Source of the DNA: Pirellulaceae bacterium
GTDB taxonomy: Bacteria; Planctomycetota; Planctomycetia; Pirellulales; Pirellulaceae
Direction: 5' to 3'
Assembly (NCBI GenBank): GCA_019636385.1
Contig: JAHBXT010000002.1
Span: forward strand, 1,302,001-1,366,000
Length of the DNA: 64,000 nt
Shown here: in pieces, positions 8,600 to 15,126 of the stretch
Position numbering within the stretch: the stretch's first letter is position 1
How the letters are laid out: every line of letters begins with the position of its first letter
Program-made: the position numbers and the translations under genes
Notes under the pieces: generated by a model
Databases searched by the model: none
The model's input: the letters and a program-made list of their open reading frames with translations, nothing else
Told to the model about the DNA's origin: nothing

Positions 8600-9001
8600 T
8601 TGGCGATATGGACTTTACAATTTGTAGCCACGGACGGAGCCGTAACATCCATGATGCAACCGGCGCCTGACAGAAGAAACCTACAGCCGATCGACTTTCG
8701 CAGGCTCAAAGAGATCGTTTCATTGCGTGAGGTTTTGGAACTCTACGGTTGGCAGCCAACCAAAAGTTATCAGGGCGGAAGATACCTCCGTGGAGCCTGC
8801 CCTATCCATGGCTCCACTTCCCCAAATAGTATCATCTTCGCAGTGTCACCAGAGAAGAATGCCTTCAAGTGCTTTAAGTGCGGAGCAGCCGGAAATCAGC
8901 TTGATCTTGCTGCCCACTACTTTGGCTTACCGAGGGACCAGATTGTCAAAATCGCTGTGCGATTATGCCAGCAGCTCGGGAAGGAAATCCCCAGGCATTA
9001 G
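8600..9001 (+). CDS. CHC2 zinc-finger (DnaG-type) protein
   Basis: This 133-residue protein consists almost entirely of a primase-type zinc-binding domain. Zinc ligands C67, H70, C91 and C94 (numbered from the first start) sit in RGACPIH and FKCFKCGAAGNQLDL, exactly as in the N-terminal module of DnaG and plasmid primases. The Toprim catalytic domain is absent, so it can bind template DNA but should not synthesise primers alone. It might work with a host primase or be a remnant of a plasmid primase. A second start at 8654 (MMQPAPD) is preceded by GGACGGAG and is equally plausible. It is divergent from the ArdC gene and upstream of the toxin-antitoxin pair. Confidence 0.8.
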   Translation: MAIWTLQFVATDGAVTSMMQPAPDRRNLQPIDFRRLKEIVSLREVLELYGWQPTKSYQGGRYLRGACPIHGSTSPNSIIFAVSPEKNAFKCFKCGAAGNQLDLAAHYFGLPRDQIVKIAVRLCQQLGKEIPRH

Positions 9002-9078
9002 CAGGCAGAACTTACGTGCTAATTCGGGGCGATTTATGGTACAATCAAGGACAGAATACTAATCGGGAGCCAACCAAA

Positions 9079-9330
9079 ATGTCCAGTGTCGAACTAACGC
9101 CAGATAATTCCAAGTTCATCGAATCGCTGATCGATTCCGGCAAGGCCAGTTCCATGGAACAAGCTCTCAATATGGCGGTCGATTTACTCAAGCGTAAAGT
9201 CGAAATATCCGATGCCGTCCAGTTGGGGATCGAGCAGGCTGACCGAGGCGAATTGCTGACCGGTGATGAGGTTTTTGATCGAATTGAAAAGCGAGCCGCT
9301 CAAATCGAGAAGAGCAGCCGCGAAGGATGA
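9079..9330 (+). CDS. ParD/CopG-like antitoxin
   Basis: The 83-residue protein begins MSSVELTPDNSKFIESLIDSGKASSMEQALNMAVDLLKRK: a short β-strand and two helices, the ribbon-helix-helix fold of ParD antitoxins. The acidic, flexible tail (ELLTGDEVFDRIEKRA) would wrap the toxin. The frame is open upstream to 8965 but the ATG at 9079 is chosen because GGGAGC precedes it and the fold begins there. It overlaps the toxin gene by ATGA (9327-9330). By analogy with the family it neutralises the toxin and represses the operon promoter. Confidence 0.87.
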   Translation: MSSVELTPDNSKFIESLIDSGKASSMEQALNMAVDLLKRKVEISDAVQLGIEQADRGELLTGDEVFDRIEKRAAQIEKSSREG

Positions 9331-9617
9331 AGTCGCTTCAGTTTACCCCGGCAGCTTCTGCTGACCTGGACGAAATTCTTGATTACATCGCTGAAGACCG
9401 ACCGCATACGGCAGTTCAGGTGGTCAAGAGAATCCGAGAACGATGCGAGATGCTTCGCTATCACCCCGAAATGGGCCAGCTCTATCCCAAGCTCGGCTCA
9501 GGGATACGCGCCATTCCACAACAACGCTGGGTGATCTTTTACCGAGTTGAATCGAACTCAGTTCAGATTCTCCGCGTCCTGGACGGCGCGCGTCACATCG
9601 ATTTCTTGTTCGACTGA
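9327..9617 (+). CDS. RelE/ParE-family toxin
   Basis: The 96-residue protein shows the ParE fold in order: FTPAASADLDEILDYIAEDRP, two helices, a RYHPEMGQLYPKLGSGIRAIP turn, then the strand RWVIFYRVESNSVQILRVLDGARHIDFLF. The final HIDFLF is typical of the ParE branch, whose members poison DNA gyrase; RelE-branch mRNA cleavage cannot be excluded by eye. It is translationally coupled to the antitoxin by an ATGA overlap. It lies in the plasmid-like backbone, where such pairs stabilise inheritance. Confidence 0.87.
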   Translation: MKSLQFTPAASADLDEILDYIAEDRPHTAVQVVKRIRERCEMLRYHPEMGQLYPKLGSGIRAIPQQRWVIFYRVESNSVQILRVLDGARHIDFLFD

Positions 9618-9637
9618 TACCGTTACTCTCGTCTTTG

Positions 9638-9762
9638 GCTCTTCTGATCTTAGCACGGCGTCAAGGTCCGCCGCCTTCTTTGTTTTTGATTTTAAGCGGC
9701 TGCTGCTCGCCTAGCGGCGAGACTCCACCTTGACTTGCCGTGCTTTCCCTATTCCACCGAGC
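9638..9762 (+). repeat. Structured three-way-junction repeat, copy 2
   Basis: The core 9652-9744 pairs A9652-C9659 and G9660-T9667 with A9727-C9734 and G9737-T9744 around the same TT bulge as copy 1 (P1). P2 is GCCGC 9670-9674 with GCGGC 9696-9700. P3 is CTCGCC 9706-9711 with GGCGAG 9716-9721. The TGCTG linker is identical to copy 1. Paired differences between copies include G-C to C-G and G-C to T-A in P1, T-A to G-C in P2, and a fully rewritten P3. It lies between the toxin and the RadC gene, not inside a gene. Confidence 0.75.
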
Positions 9763-9847
9763 CAAAGTCGCGTGAAAGCAAGATGGTATTCGCTTTCTGC
9801 TCAGCGCGATGCGGCAAAGAAAACTTTGCAAAACATCGGAGGATAAA

Positions 9848-10321
9848 ATGACAAGTACAACCGTAAAACATCTCAATCAAACTTACATCAGAGAGGTCAA
9901 TGTCAATTACCGCTTGACCACTCAACAGCTCCTTGCCGTTACAGACCCAATGCAAGTGGCCAGGTTTATTTCGTCGATAATGCCTGATAACAGTCGCGAA
10001 CACTTCATCGCTCTGTATCTGGATGGATCACATCAAATCGTCAGTTACTCGTTGATCTCCACAGGTGTTGCGAATCAGGCTCTCGTTCATCCTAGAGAGA
10101 TATTTCAACGAGCGGTGGTTGTCGGAAGTTGTGCCATTATTGTCGCTCACAATCACCCTTCCGGAAATCTTCAGCCCAGCGACGCTGATAAACAAGCAAC
10201 GGAATATATTTCCAAAGCTGGGGAAGTTCTTGGAATCAAATTGCTCGATTCGCTGATCATCACCTGGAATAGCACCTACTCGATCATCAATGACCACGTC
10301 ACGTACATTGAAAAACAGTAG
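9848..10321 (+). CDS. RadC-like JAB/JAMM-domain protein
   Basis: This is a 157-residue protein with the RadC C-terminal (JAB) domain: catalytic Glu51 in REHF, the metal-binding HNHPSGNLQPSDAD (H101, H103, D112), and GIKLLDSLII near the end. The N-terminal HhH domain of chromosomal RadC is absent, as is common for versions on plasmids and prophages. The biochemical role of RadC proteins is unsettled despite the old DNA-repair name; some mobile-element versions are proposed nucleases or antirestriction factors. The start at 9848 is chosen because GGAGGA precedes it by 5 bases; the frame is open further upstream to 9809. Confidence 0.85.
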   Translation: MTSTTVKHLNQTYIREVNVNYRLTTQQLLAVTDPMQVARFISSIMPDNSREHFIALYLDGSHQIVSYSLISTGVANQALVHPREIFQRAVVVGSCAIIVAHNHPSGNLQPSDADKQATEYISKAGEVLGIKLLDSLIITWNSTYSIINDHVTYIEKQ

Positions 10322-10330
10322 AATCAAACA

Positions 10331-10359
10331 AGCAGGTCAGCTCGCTATGACCTGCTTTT
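10331..10359 (+). terminator. Intrinsic terminator after the RadC gene
   Basis: A 9-bp perfect stem AGCAGGTCA / TGACCTGCT with an 8-base loop is followed by TTTTC, ten bases after the RadC stop codon. It overlaps the last codons of the convergent replication gene and may stop transcription from both sides. Confidence 0.55.
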
Positions 10360-11578
10360 CTGCTGCGCAGGTTATTCCCTGTTCCATGAAGCGACGAATG
10401 AACTCCTGCCGCAATCTGCCCGATTCCAGAATCGGTTTTCCCTCTTTCCGATCTTGCTGAATCAATTGGCGTTCGAGTTTTGATCCAAATGCCTGTTCAA
10501 ACGCCTGATCCTCGGCCATCATCAAGTCATTTTCGTTTTGCTGAGCGAGCCACGTTGTATGCTGATCAATGGTACTCACTGGAGTATTCATGAGAGTGGA
10601 TGTCTTGTCGCTGAAGACCGGTTTTCGGGACATCGCTGCGATCTTGAGCTTTCGCTTTTTGTAGAAAATGGCATCGATGCTGGTATGGTTAGCGCTCAAA
10701 TGAAACTCAACATTTGCCATGAAACCAGAATCGATCAGCACCTTGGCTGCTCGTTCAATCACTCGCTTGAATTCGCTGGGATACTTGGCTGCAAGTCCCA
10801 GTGTGCCTACGGCCAGTTTCGAAATCTCGATGGAAACGACCTCGCGTCGGTAGAACTGCTTATCAAGCCAGCGGTAAAGTCTCAGTGGTACCTCACGTCG
10901 TCTTCCGTTGGCAATCTTCCGAAACATCTCCATGTCGATCAATTTGATATACCCGTCATGGAAGCTCTTCCAGATCACTTCGTTCCAAACAAAATAGCAA
11001 GCTGCTTGCTCACGCTGGCCACTTCGTTGCCGCATTAGTTCGTATCGCTCTGCTGAACAGAGCTCAACATTGTCCAACAAATGAAACGTATGCGATCGCC
11101 AACTGGTTTCGCCCTTATCCCACCATGAGTTCTTGAACTTGAGGGTTGTACCAGCAATTCGATCCAAACTTGCCTCCAGCCGCTTGTAGGCTCTACCGTC
11201 GGGATTCCAGCCCAATGTGCGGCAGAGGTGGTATTGGCTAAACCAAACCTTCCGCGAAGTGAATCCAGATTCTTGGGTTAACGCTTTTAGTCCGACCAGG
11301 ACTTGTTCATCGATGGGGCGTGGCAGTCCGAATGCTTCCGAACCAGTGATGATCAGTCGTCGTGAAATTTCTCGCTTGGTAACTTTGTCCCGCACAATGT
11401 GATCGATTTCTAATGTCTTGGTCGCGGTCGGAGTAATGGGACCGAACGGGAACTCGATCAAATTCATTTCGTCGCGGCCAAACAGAGGGATTACTTTGGT
11501 CCCTAAAGTTTCATTACCGCCGAAAGAATCGCGGTCAGATGGAAGTACGATTGGGGATTCAAGTCCGCTATCTTCCAT
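10337..11578 (-). CDS. Plasmid replication initiator protein (RepA-type)
   Basis: The 413-residue protein resembles the replication initiator A family (RPA, winged-helix DNA-binding). Recognisable blocks are PRPIDEQVLVGLKAL, SQYHLCRTLGWNPDGRAYKRLEASLDRI, then HLLDNVEL, YFVWNEVIWKSFHDGYIKLIDMEMFRKI and VPLRLYRWLDKQFYRR. These are the paired winged-helix elements that bind iterons and open the origin. An array of iterons lies directly upstream of its start (11702-11830), and partition genes follow, so it is the replication module of the element. The C-terminal ~90 residues are polar. The assignment rests on sequence pattern and context. Confidence 0.8.
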   Translation of the reverse strand: MEDSGLESPIVLPSDRDSFGGNETLGTKVIPLFGRDEMNLIEFPFGPITPTATKTLEIDHIVRDKVTKREISRRLIITGSEAFGLPRPIDEQVLVGLKALTQESGFTSRKVWFSQYHLCRTLGWNPDGRAYKRLEASLDRIAGTTLKFKNSWWDKGETSWRSHTFHLLDNVELCSAERYELMRQRSGQREQAACYFVWNEVIWKSFHDGYIKLIDMEMFRKIANGRRREVPLRLYRWLDKQFYRREVVSIEISKLAVGTLGLAAKYPSEFKRVIERAAKVLIDSGFMANVEFHLSANHTSIDAIFYKKRKLKIAAMSRKPVFSDKTSTLMNTPVSTIDQHTTWLAQQNENDLMMAEDQAFEQAFGSKLERQLIQQDRKEGKPILESGRLRQEFIRRFMEQGITCAAEKQVIAS

Positions 11579-11701
11579 TCGCTGGTTCCAATTTCAAAAA
11601 TAAAAAGTTCGAGAGAACTTTCTTAATTTCTATAGTCCTAAGAGTTAGGGGGCTGTAAGTCGTTGGATTTTCTAGCAAATACTGGCGATCCTTGGCTGAT
11701 A

Positions 11702-11830
11702 ACACGTGCAAATTTGTTTGGGAGCACGTGCAAGCTTGTCTCGAAGCACGTGCAAGCTTGTCTGGGGACACTTGCAAGACTTGTTTGGATTGCAAGACGG
11801 CTTGTCTCAAAACACGTGCAAACATCCCAT
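11702..11830. repeat. Iteron array, candidate replication origin
   Basis: Six units with consensus CACGTGCAAGCTTGTYT recur. CACGTG or its variant starts at 11703, 11725, 11747, 11769 (CACTTG) and 11813; a fifth, shifted unit has TTGCAAG at 11790. The period is 22 bp (two turns of DNA), with the fifth displaced by four bases. The position, between the AT-rich segment next to repA and the partition genes, is that of an iteron-type oriV bound by the initiator. Confidence 0.85.
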
Positions 11831-12245
11831 ATTGGTGCATTTTCATAGAGAGAAGCCCAGATACTTTAATTGACTTGAAGCCAGAGCCTACCCTGCTTTG
11901 TCCGGGTCTGGCAAGTAGAAAAACAATTCAGTCAACCACCGGCTACCGGTGTTTTGCTGCAATGGAGCTGGCAAGGTGTCCCAACAGTCCAGCATGGGTG
12001 TAAATCGAGTGGCAAGCACTCAGCACAGCCGCTTGGTTCAAGATCAGCACTCTTTTTCGAGCCGACAATCGGTCCTTTGGTGAAATTGGCTGGTTCGTTT
12101 ATTCGCCTCCAGAGGCTTTTGGAGCGACAACCCTTCCTTGCCCCTAGGGTTGGCCAAGAAATTTCGCTGACGGGCCGCTCCGTCCCAATTTCTGTCTTTC
12201 GGAAACCACTGTTGGGGCCGAATTCCGGTTGGATTTCAAATAGTT

Positions 12246-12392
12246 GGCGATTCAGTCATGCCTGCATGATTCATGCTTGCCTGACTGATTCAGGAATGAA
12301 TCACGCCTGAATCAGTCATGATTCAGGCAGTCTTGCAGTCAGTCGTGACTGAATCAGGCACTCAGGCAAGAATGCATCTTGCCTGATTCAGG
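12246..12392. promoter_or_regulatory. Inverted-repeat cluster, candidate partition site and par operator
   Basis: Many copies of TGATTCAGG and its complement occur in both orientations within 150 bp. The best is a perfect 10-bp inverted repeat GCCTGAATCA (12305-12314) and TGATTCAGGC (12319-12328). TGATTCAGGAAT recurs near 12287 and 12383. It lies directly upstream of parA, where small ribbon-helix-helix centromere-binding proteins bind both to repress the operon and to build the segregation complex. Confidence 0.7.
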
Positions 12393-12414
12393 AATCCGTG
12401 CGATTCCATTTCTC

Positions 12415-13080
12415 ATGATGTACTTATTAGCCAATGAGAAGGGTGGAGTCGGCAAATCGACGTTAGCGACCTCGCTAGCGATCTATTTGCACGATCTGGG
12501 GAGAAGGGTTGCCGTTCTGGACACAGACAAGCAGATGCATACTGCCAGAGCGGTGGCCGAAGCCGAACCAACGATCAAGGTTGGCACTTTGTTCGATGCC
12601 AATCAGATACCAAAGACAATTCGGCAACTCGCCAAAGAGTATGACGACATTGTTGCGGACGCACCTGCAAAGCTAGAAGACGAGGCACGAGCGTTGATGG
12701 TGATGGCTGATGTGGCGATTTTCCCAATGGAGCCAACCATCAAATGTCTACGATCTACTCAATCATCTGTGGAAGTGCTGGAATTTGCACGAAACATAAC
12801 CGGAGGCAATCCCAGGGAGGCTTGGCTCGTTCTAAACAAAGCGAAAACTCGCACGCGGATTTTTCGCGAGATCGAATTGCTGGCTCCAAAGTTGGGATTG
12901 AAAGTTGCAAAGACAGTCATTCGCGACTTGCAAGCATTTCCTGAAGCTGATCAGAAGGGGACTGTTGTCACGCGAATGGATTCTGATTCTGCTTCGATTA
13001 TCAAAGCCAAAGAGGACATCAACAAATTGTTTCGCGAAATTGTGAAGGTAAAAAACTTAAGGAAGGTTGCAAATGGTTAA
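12415..13080 (+). CDS. parA: ParA-family partition ATPase
   Basis: The ~221-residue protein begins MMYLLANEKGGVGKSTLATSLAIYL, giving the deviant Walker A KGGVGKST that defines the ParA/MinD family. VAVLDTDKQ follows as motif A', and DDIVADAPAKL as Walker B. It lacks an N-terminal HTH, placing it with short type Ib ParA proteins that work with small ribbon-helix-helix partners. It drives segregation of the plasmid by ATP-dependent binding to the nucleoid. Starts at 12415 and 12418 are equivalent. The stop overlaps the start of the next gene (ATG at 13073). Repeats upstream are the probable operator and centromere. Confidence 0.9.
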   Translation: MMYLLANEKGGVGKSTLATSLAIYLHDLGRRVAVLDTDKQMHTARAVAEAEPTIKVGTLFDANQIPKTIRQLAKEYDDIVADAPAKLEDEARALMVMADVAIFPMEPTIKCLRSTQSSVEVLEFARNITGGNPREAWLVLNKAKTRTRIFREIELLAPKLGLKVAKTVIRDLQAFPEADQKGTVVTRMDSDSASIIKAKEDINKLFREIVKVKNLRKVANG

Positions 13081-13528
13081 AGAAAGACGTTCAGCGGCTG
13101 ACGCCTTAGCGCTGTCGCCTCAAATTGAAGAGTTTATCGCAAAGGGAATTACTCCCACAGTTGTTGAATCTCGATCTGAAAAAGTGGTTCAGATGAAAAC
13201 AGATCCGGAAATCCGATCAGCGGAATCAGAGATTGAATCAGATCTGCCGAATACTGAATCACAGGAAACGTCAGGCCAAATCAAAAAGCCGAGTCGTCAA
13301 CCCGAGCGACGAGTCGCAGCTCGATCTCAAACTTTCCAGACTCCCGATGAGATGCAGCGACTACTGGCCAAGGCCACAGTTCAGAAGACAGTGCGGTTTC
13401 AGCCCAAGTTGATCGCTCAGATGGAAGCATGGATTCGAGAACAAGAGGCGAGGGGAGAAAGCTCATTTTCCTTTCAGCAGATTCAGAACGAAGCCCTGAA
13501 ACTCTGGCTGGAAAAGAATGCCGCTTGA
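13073..13528 (+). CDS. ParG-like centromere-binding partner of ParA
   Basis: The 151-residue protein has a basic, disordered first ~100 residues and a C-terminal segment (VQKTVRFQPKLIAQMEAWIREQE, then SFSFQQIQNEALKLWLEK) that reads as a ribbon-helix-helix: one β-strand and two helices. This is the layout of small partition proteins such as ParG, which bind the centromere and stimulate ParA through a flexible arm. The ATG at 13073 is chosen because GGAAGG precedes it and it overlaps the parA stop, giving translational coupling. The pairing with parA is clear; the name ParG is an analogy. Confidence 0.75.
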   Translation: MVKERRSAADALALSPQIEEFIAKGITPTVVESRSEKVVQMKTDPEIRSAESEIESDLPNTESQETSGQIKKPSRQPERRVAARSQTFQTPDEMQRLLAKATVQKTVRFQPKLIAQMEAWIREQEARGESSFSFQQIQNEALKLWLEKNAA

Positions 13529-13643
13529 CGCAATTGCTTCAACAAGATTGGGGCAGATACCCGCCGGTTTTCACGATGCCTAGCAGCGCTGGTTAGCACC
13601 CAATATGCCGCGAACAAATGACAAAACCAAGTGTCCAAGATTG

Positions 13644-13946
13644 TCAATTTCGATTCTTGAGCAACCGCCTCAATTTGGACGGGTTTTGCCGTTGGTCCAA
13701 AATTGCCACAACGGTCAGTGATTGTTCATCGTCCATGCGGTAATAGATGCTGAACGGGAAAACTTGGCTTAGTGCCCGGTGAAAATTCGAAACAATTGGA
13801 TGTGATCCCCCGGTCGTCCGCAGTCGTTCCGCGTCGTTCAAGAGACATGACTTGAAGTGGGCACCCGCCCCCAGTTCCTGGTACTCGTAGAACCAGTAGC
13901 CATCGACCAAATCCTGCTCGGCATCCGACGAGAGGTAAACATTCAT
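13644..13946 (-). CDS. RelE/ParE-family toxin, second pair
   Basis: The 100-residue protein has MNVYLSSDAEQDLVDGYWFYEYQELGAG, a middle helix, SHPIVSNFHRALSQVFPFSIYYRM and VVAILDQRQNPSKLRRLLKNR. This is the ParE-toxin order, with a characteristic RALSQVFPFSIYY strand and the closing DxRQNP. The protein is likely a plasmid-borne growth inhibitor held in check by the upstream gene. Its ATG overlaps the antitoxin stop (ATGA, 13943-13946). Confidence 0.83.
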   Translation of the reverse strand: MNVYLSSDAEQDLVDGYWFYEYQELGAGAHFKSCLLNDAERLRTTGGSHPIVSNFHRALSQVFPFSIYYRMDDEQSLTVVAILDQRQNPSKLRRLLKNRN

Positions 13947-14161
13947 GAGCCCAAATTTTCGAGCCGCTTCCTGACATCTTCCAAGCTGGAGACGGTCGCC
14001 TGGCCGCTTTCAAGACGGCGCTGCCGTTCTTCCAGAACTTCTCGGTGCCAGTCAGGCGAAGGTATCTTGTCAGGAAATTCGCGAAGAGATCCCCAGAGCT
14101 GCTCCATTGCTTCGAGCTTCTCAGCAACCGACATGCTTTCAACTGGAATCTGGTTACTCAT
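13943..14161 (-). CDS. Addiction-module antitoxin component
   Basis: The 72-residue protein (MSVAEKLEAMEQLWGSLREFPDKIPSPDWHREVLEERQRRLESGQ, read in two parts) matches the small putative addiction-module antitoxin family that accompanies RelE/ParE toxins: a helix with EKLEAMEQLW, then the PSPDWHREVLEER block. It precedes and overlaps its toxin, the standard order. It is unrelated to the ParD-type antitoxin at 9.1 kb, so the element carries two different stabilisation modules. Confidence 0.83.
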   Translation of the reverse strand: MSNQIPVESMSVAEKLEAMEQLWGSLREFPDKIPSPDWHREVLEERQRRLESGQATVSSLEDVRKRLENLGS

Positions 14162-14955
14162 AGTGGTCTCCTATCATTTCAGCCCTGATCTCCATTGTAG
14201 ACCAATTTTTAGCTATCGACAAACCAATTGAAGCGACCTTGCGTGGCCGCTCTTAATTCTCTGGTATTCAGGAAATTAGTGTCTGCCAGAAGTTCAGACC
14301 GAAAGCCACACCGGGCTTTTACTTGGCCATCTACTTTAGCACCCAAGAAGTCACTTTCCTTGCCGAGTACTTGGCCTATGATAAGGCACTAGGCGAACAC
14401 TGAGTCTAGAGCCTTCTTCTGTGAATCTTGGAACAGGTGCCTATAGCGACGACGTTGTTCGTCAGTCTGGTGGCCGACCCAGGTGTCGATAGCCATACGA
14501 ATCCTTCATTGATTAAAACGTCAAGCGATCCAAACGACTGACGCACAAAAAGTGCGATTGGCAGGGGCTGGCCTACGGCTTCCACCGTGCAAATTCCTAG
14601 CGTAGGCATCCCATCCGCCAGTCCATGACCGTTGTCCTGAGTGATTCCATCCAGGCCAAGCCACTGCCAATCGCGAATGCTATCATCCCGATGGCTGTGA
14701 CACGTTAGGTGACAGCTCCTACGAATCGGGAAATATATTTGAACTTTGCTTCCGCTGACAGCGACTCGGGAAAGATGCGGCTCTGGGCCGTCATTTCCGC
14801 GTACCACGGGGTATTCCTACAGATAGAGCCTAGGCAGTCCAAAAAAAACGGCCTGGAATTCAACGTCTTGACGGGTGAACCTGTAACCCGGCAGGGAGAG
14901 TGCAACGATTAATTACCCAGCCAATGCAAAGCCAGAGCCAACTCGCCTACAATGA
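14162..14955. other. Intergenic stretch with possible gene remnants
   Basis: About 800 bp hold no gene I can support. A 40-codon coding-like run on the plus strand at about 14281-14403 (KFRPKATPGFYLAIYFS, then EYLAYDKALGEH, stop) lacks a start codon and could be the tail of a lost gene. Confidence 0.4.
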
Positions 14956-15126
14956 GGCCTTCGAATTCCCCCCAATGCTAGCCACTCTGCAACGCGAGGC
15001 CGAGTTATCGACGACACAACCATCTCGTACGCATCATCGCAGAAAGAACTCGAAGGAATCACATCGATTTATCGACAGAATAAACGCGAGCTGGGATTTC
15101 TTCCGGAGGGTGCATTTAAAGAGCGC

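Larger units (their letters stand above)
11579..12414. other. Origin and partition region without genes
   Basis: This gene-free stretch divides into an AT-rich part (about 11590-11660, candidate unwinding region), the iteron array (11702-11830), about 400 bp in which I see nothing definite, and the inverted-repeat cluster before parA (12246-12392). Confidence 0.65.

Noticed and set aside
4699..9744. The structured repeat as an integron attC site
   Set aside because: The ends lack the RYYYAAC/GTTRRRY core sites, and no tyrosine integron integrase is present.
11702..11830. Regular short repeats resembling a CRISPR array
   Set aside because: The units are tandem 22-bp iterons without unique spacers, and no cas gene is near. 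The replication initiator next to them explains the repeats.
11568..11846. A 92-residue minus-strand ORF across the iterons
   Set aside because: Its apparent Cys/Gln repeats are the translated iterons, so it is not a gene.
12246..12392. Clustered inverted repeats considered as an integron attC or CRISPR
   Set aside because: They are short palindromic motifs in varying spacing directly before parA, fitting a partition site and operator.
14406..14912. Open frames on both strands between the second toxin-antitoxin pair and the GNAT-PIN gene
   Set aside because: None has a recognisable motif or start signal; they are at most gene remnants.
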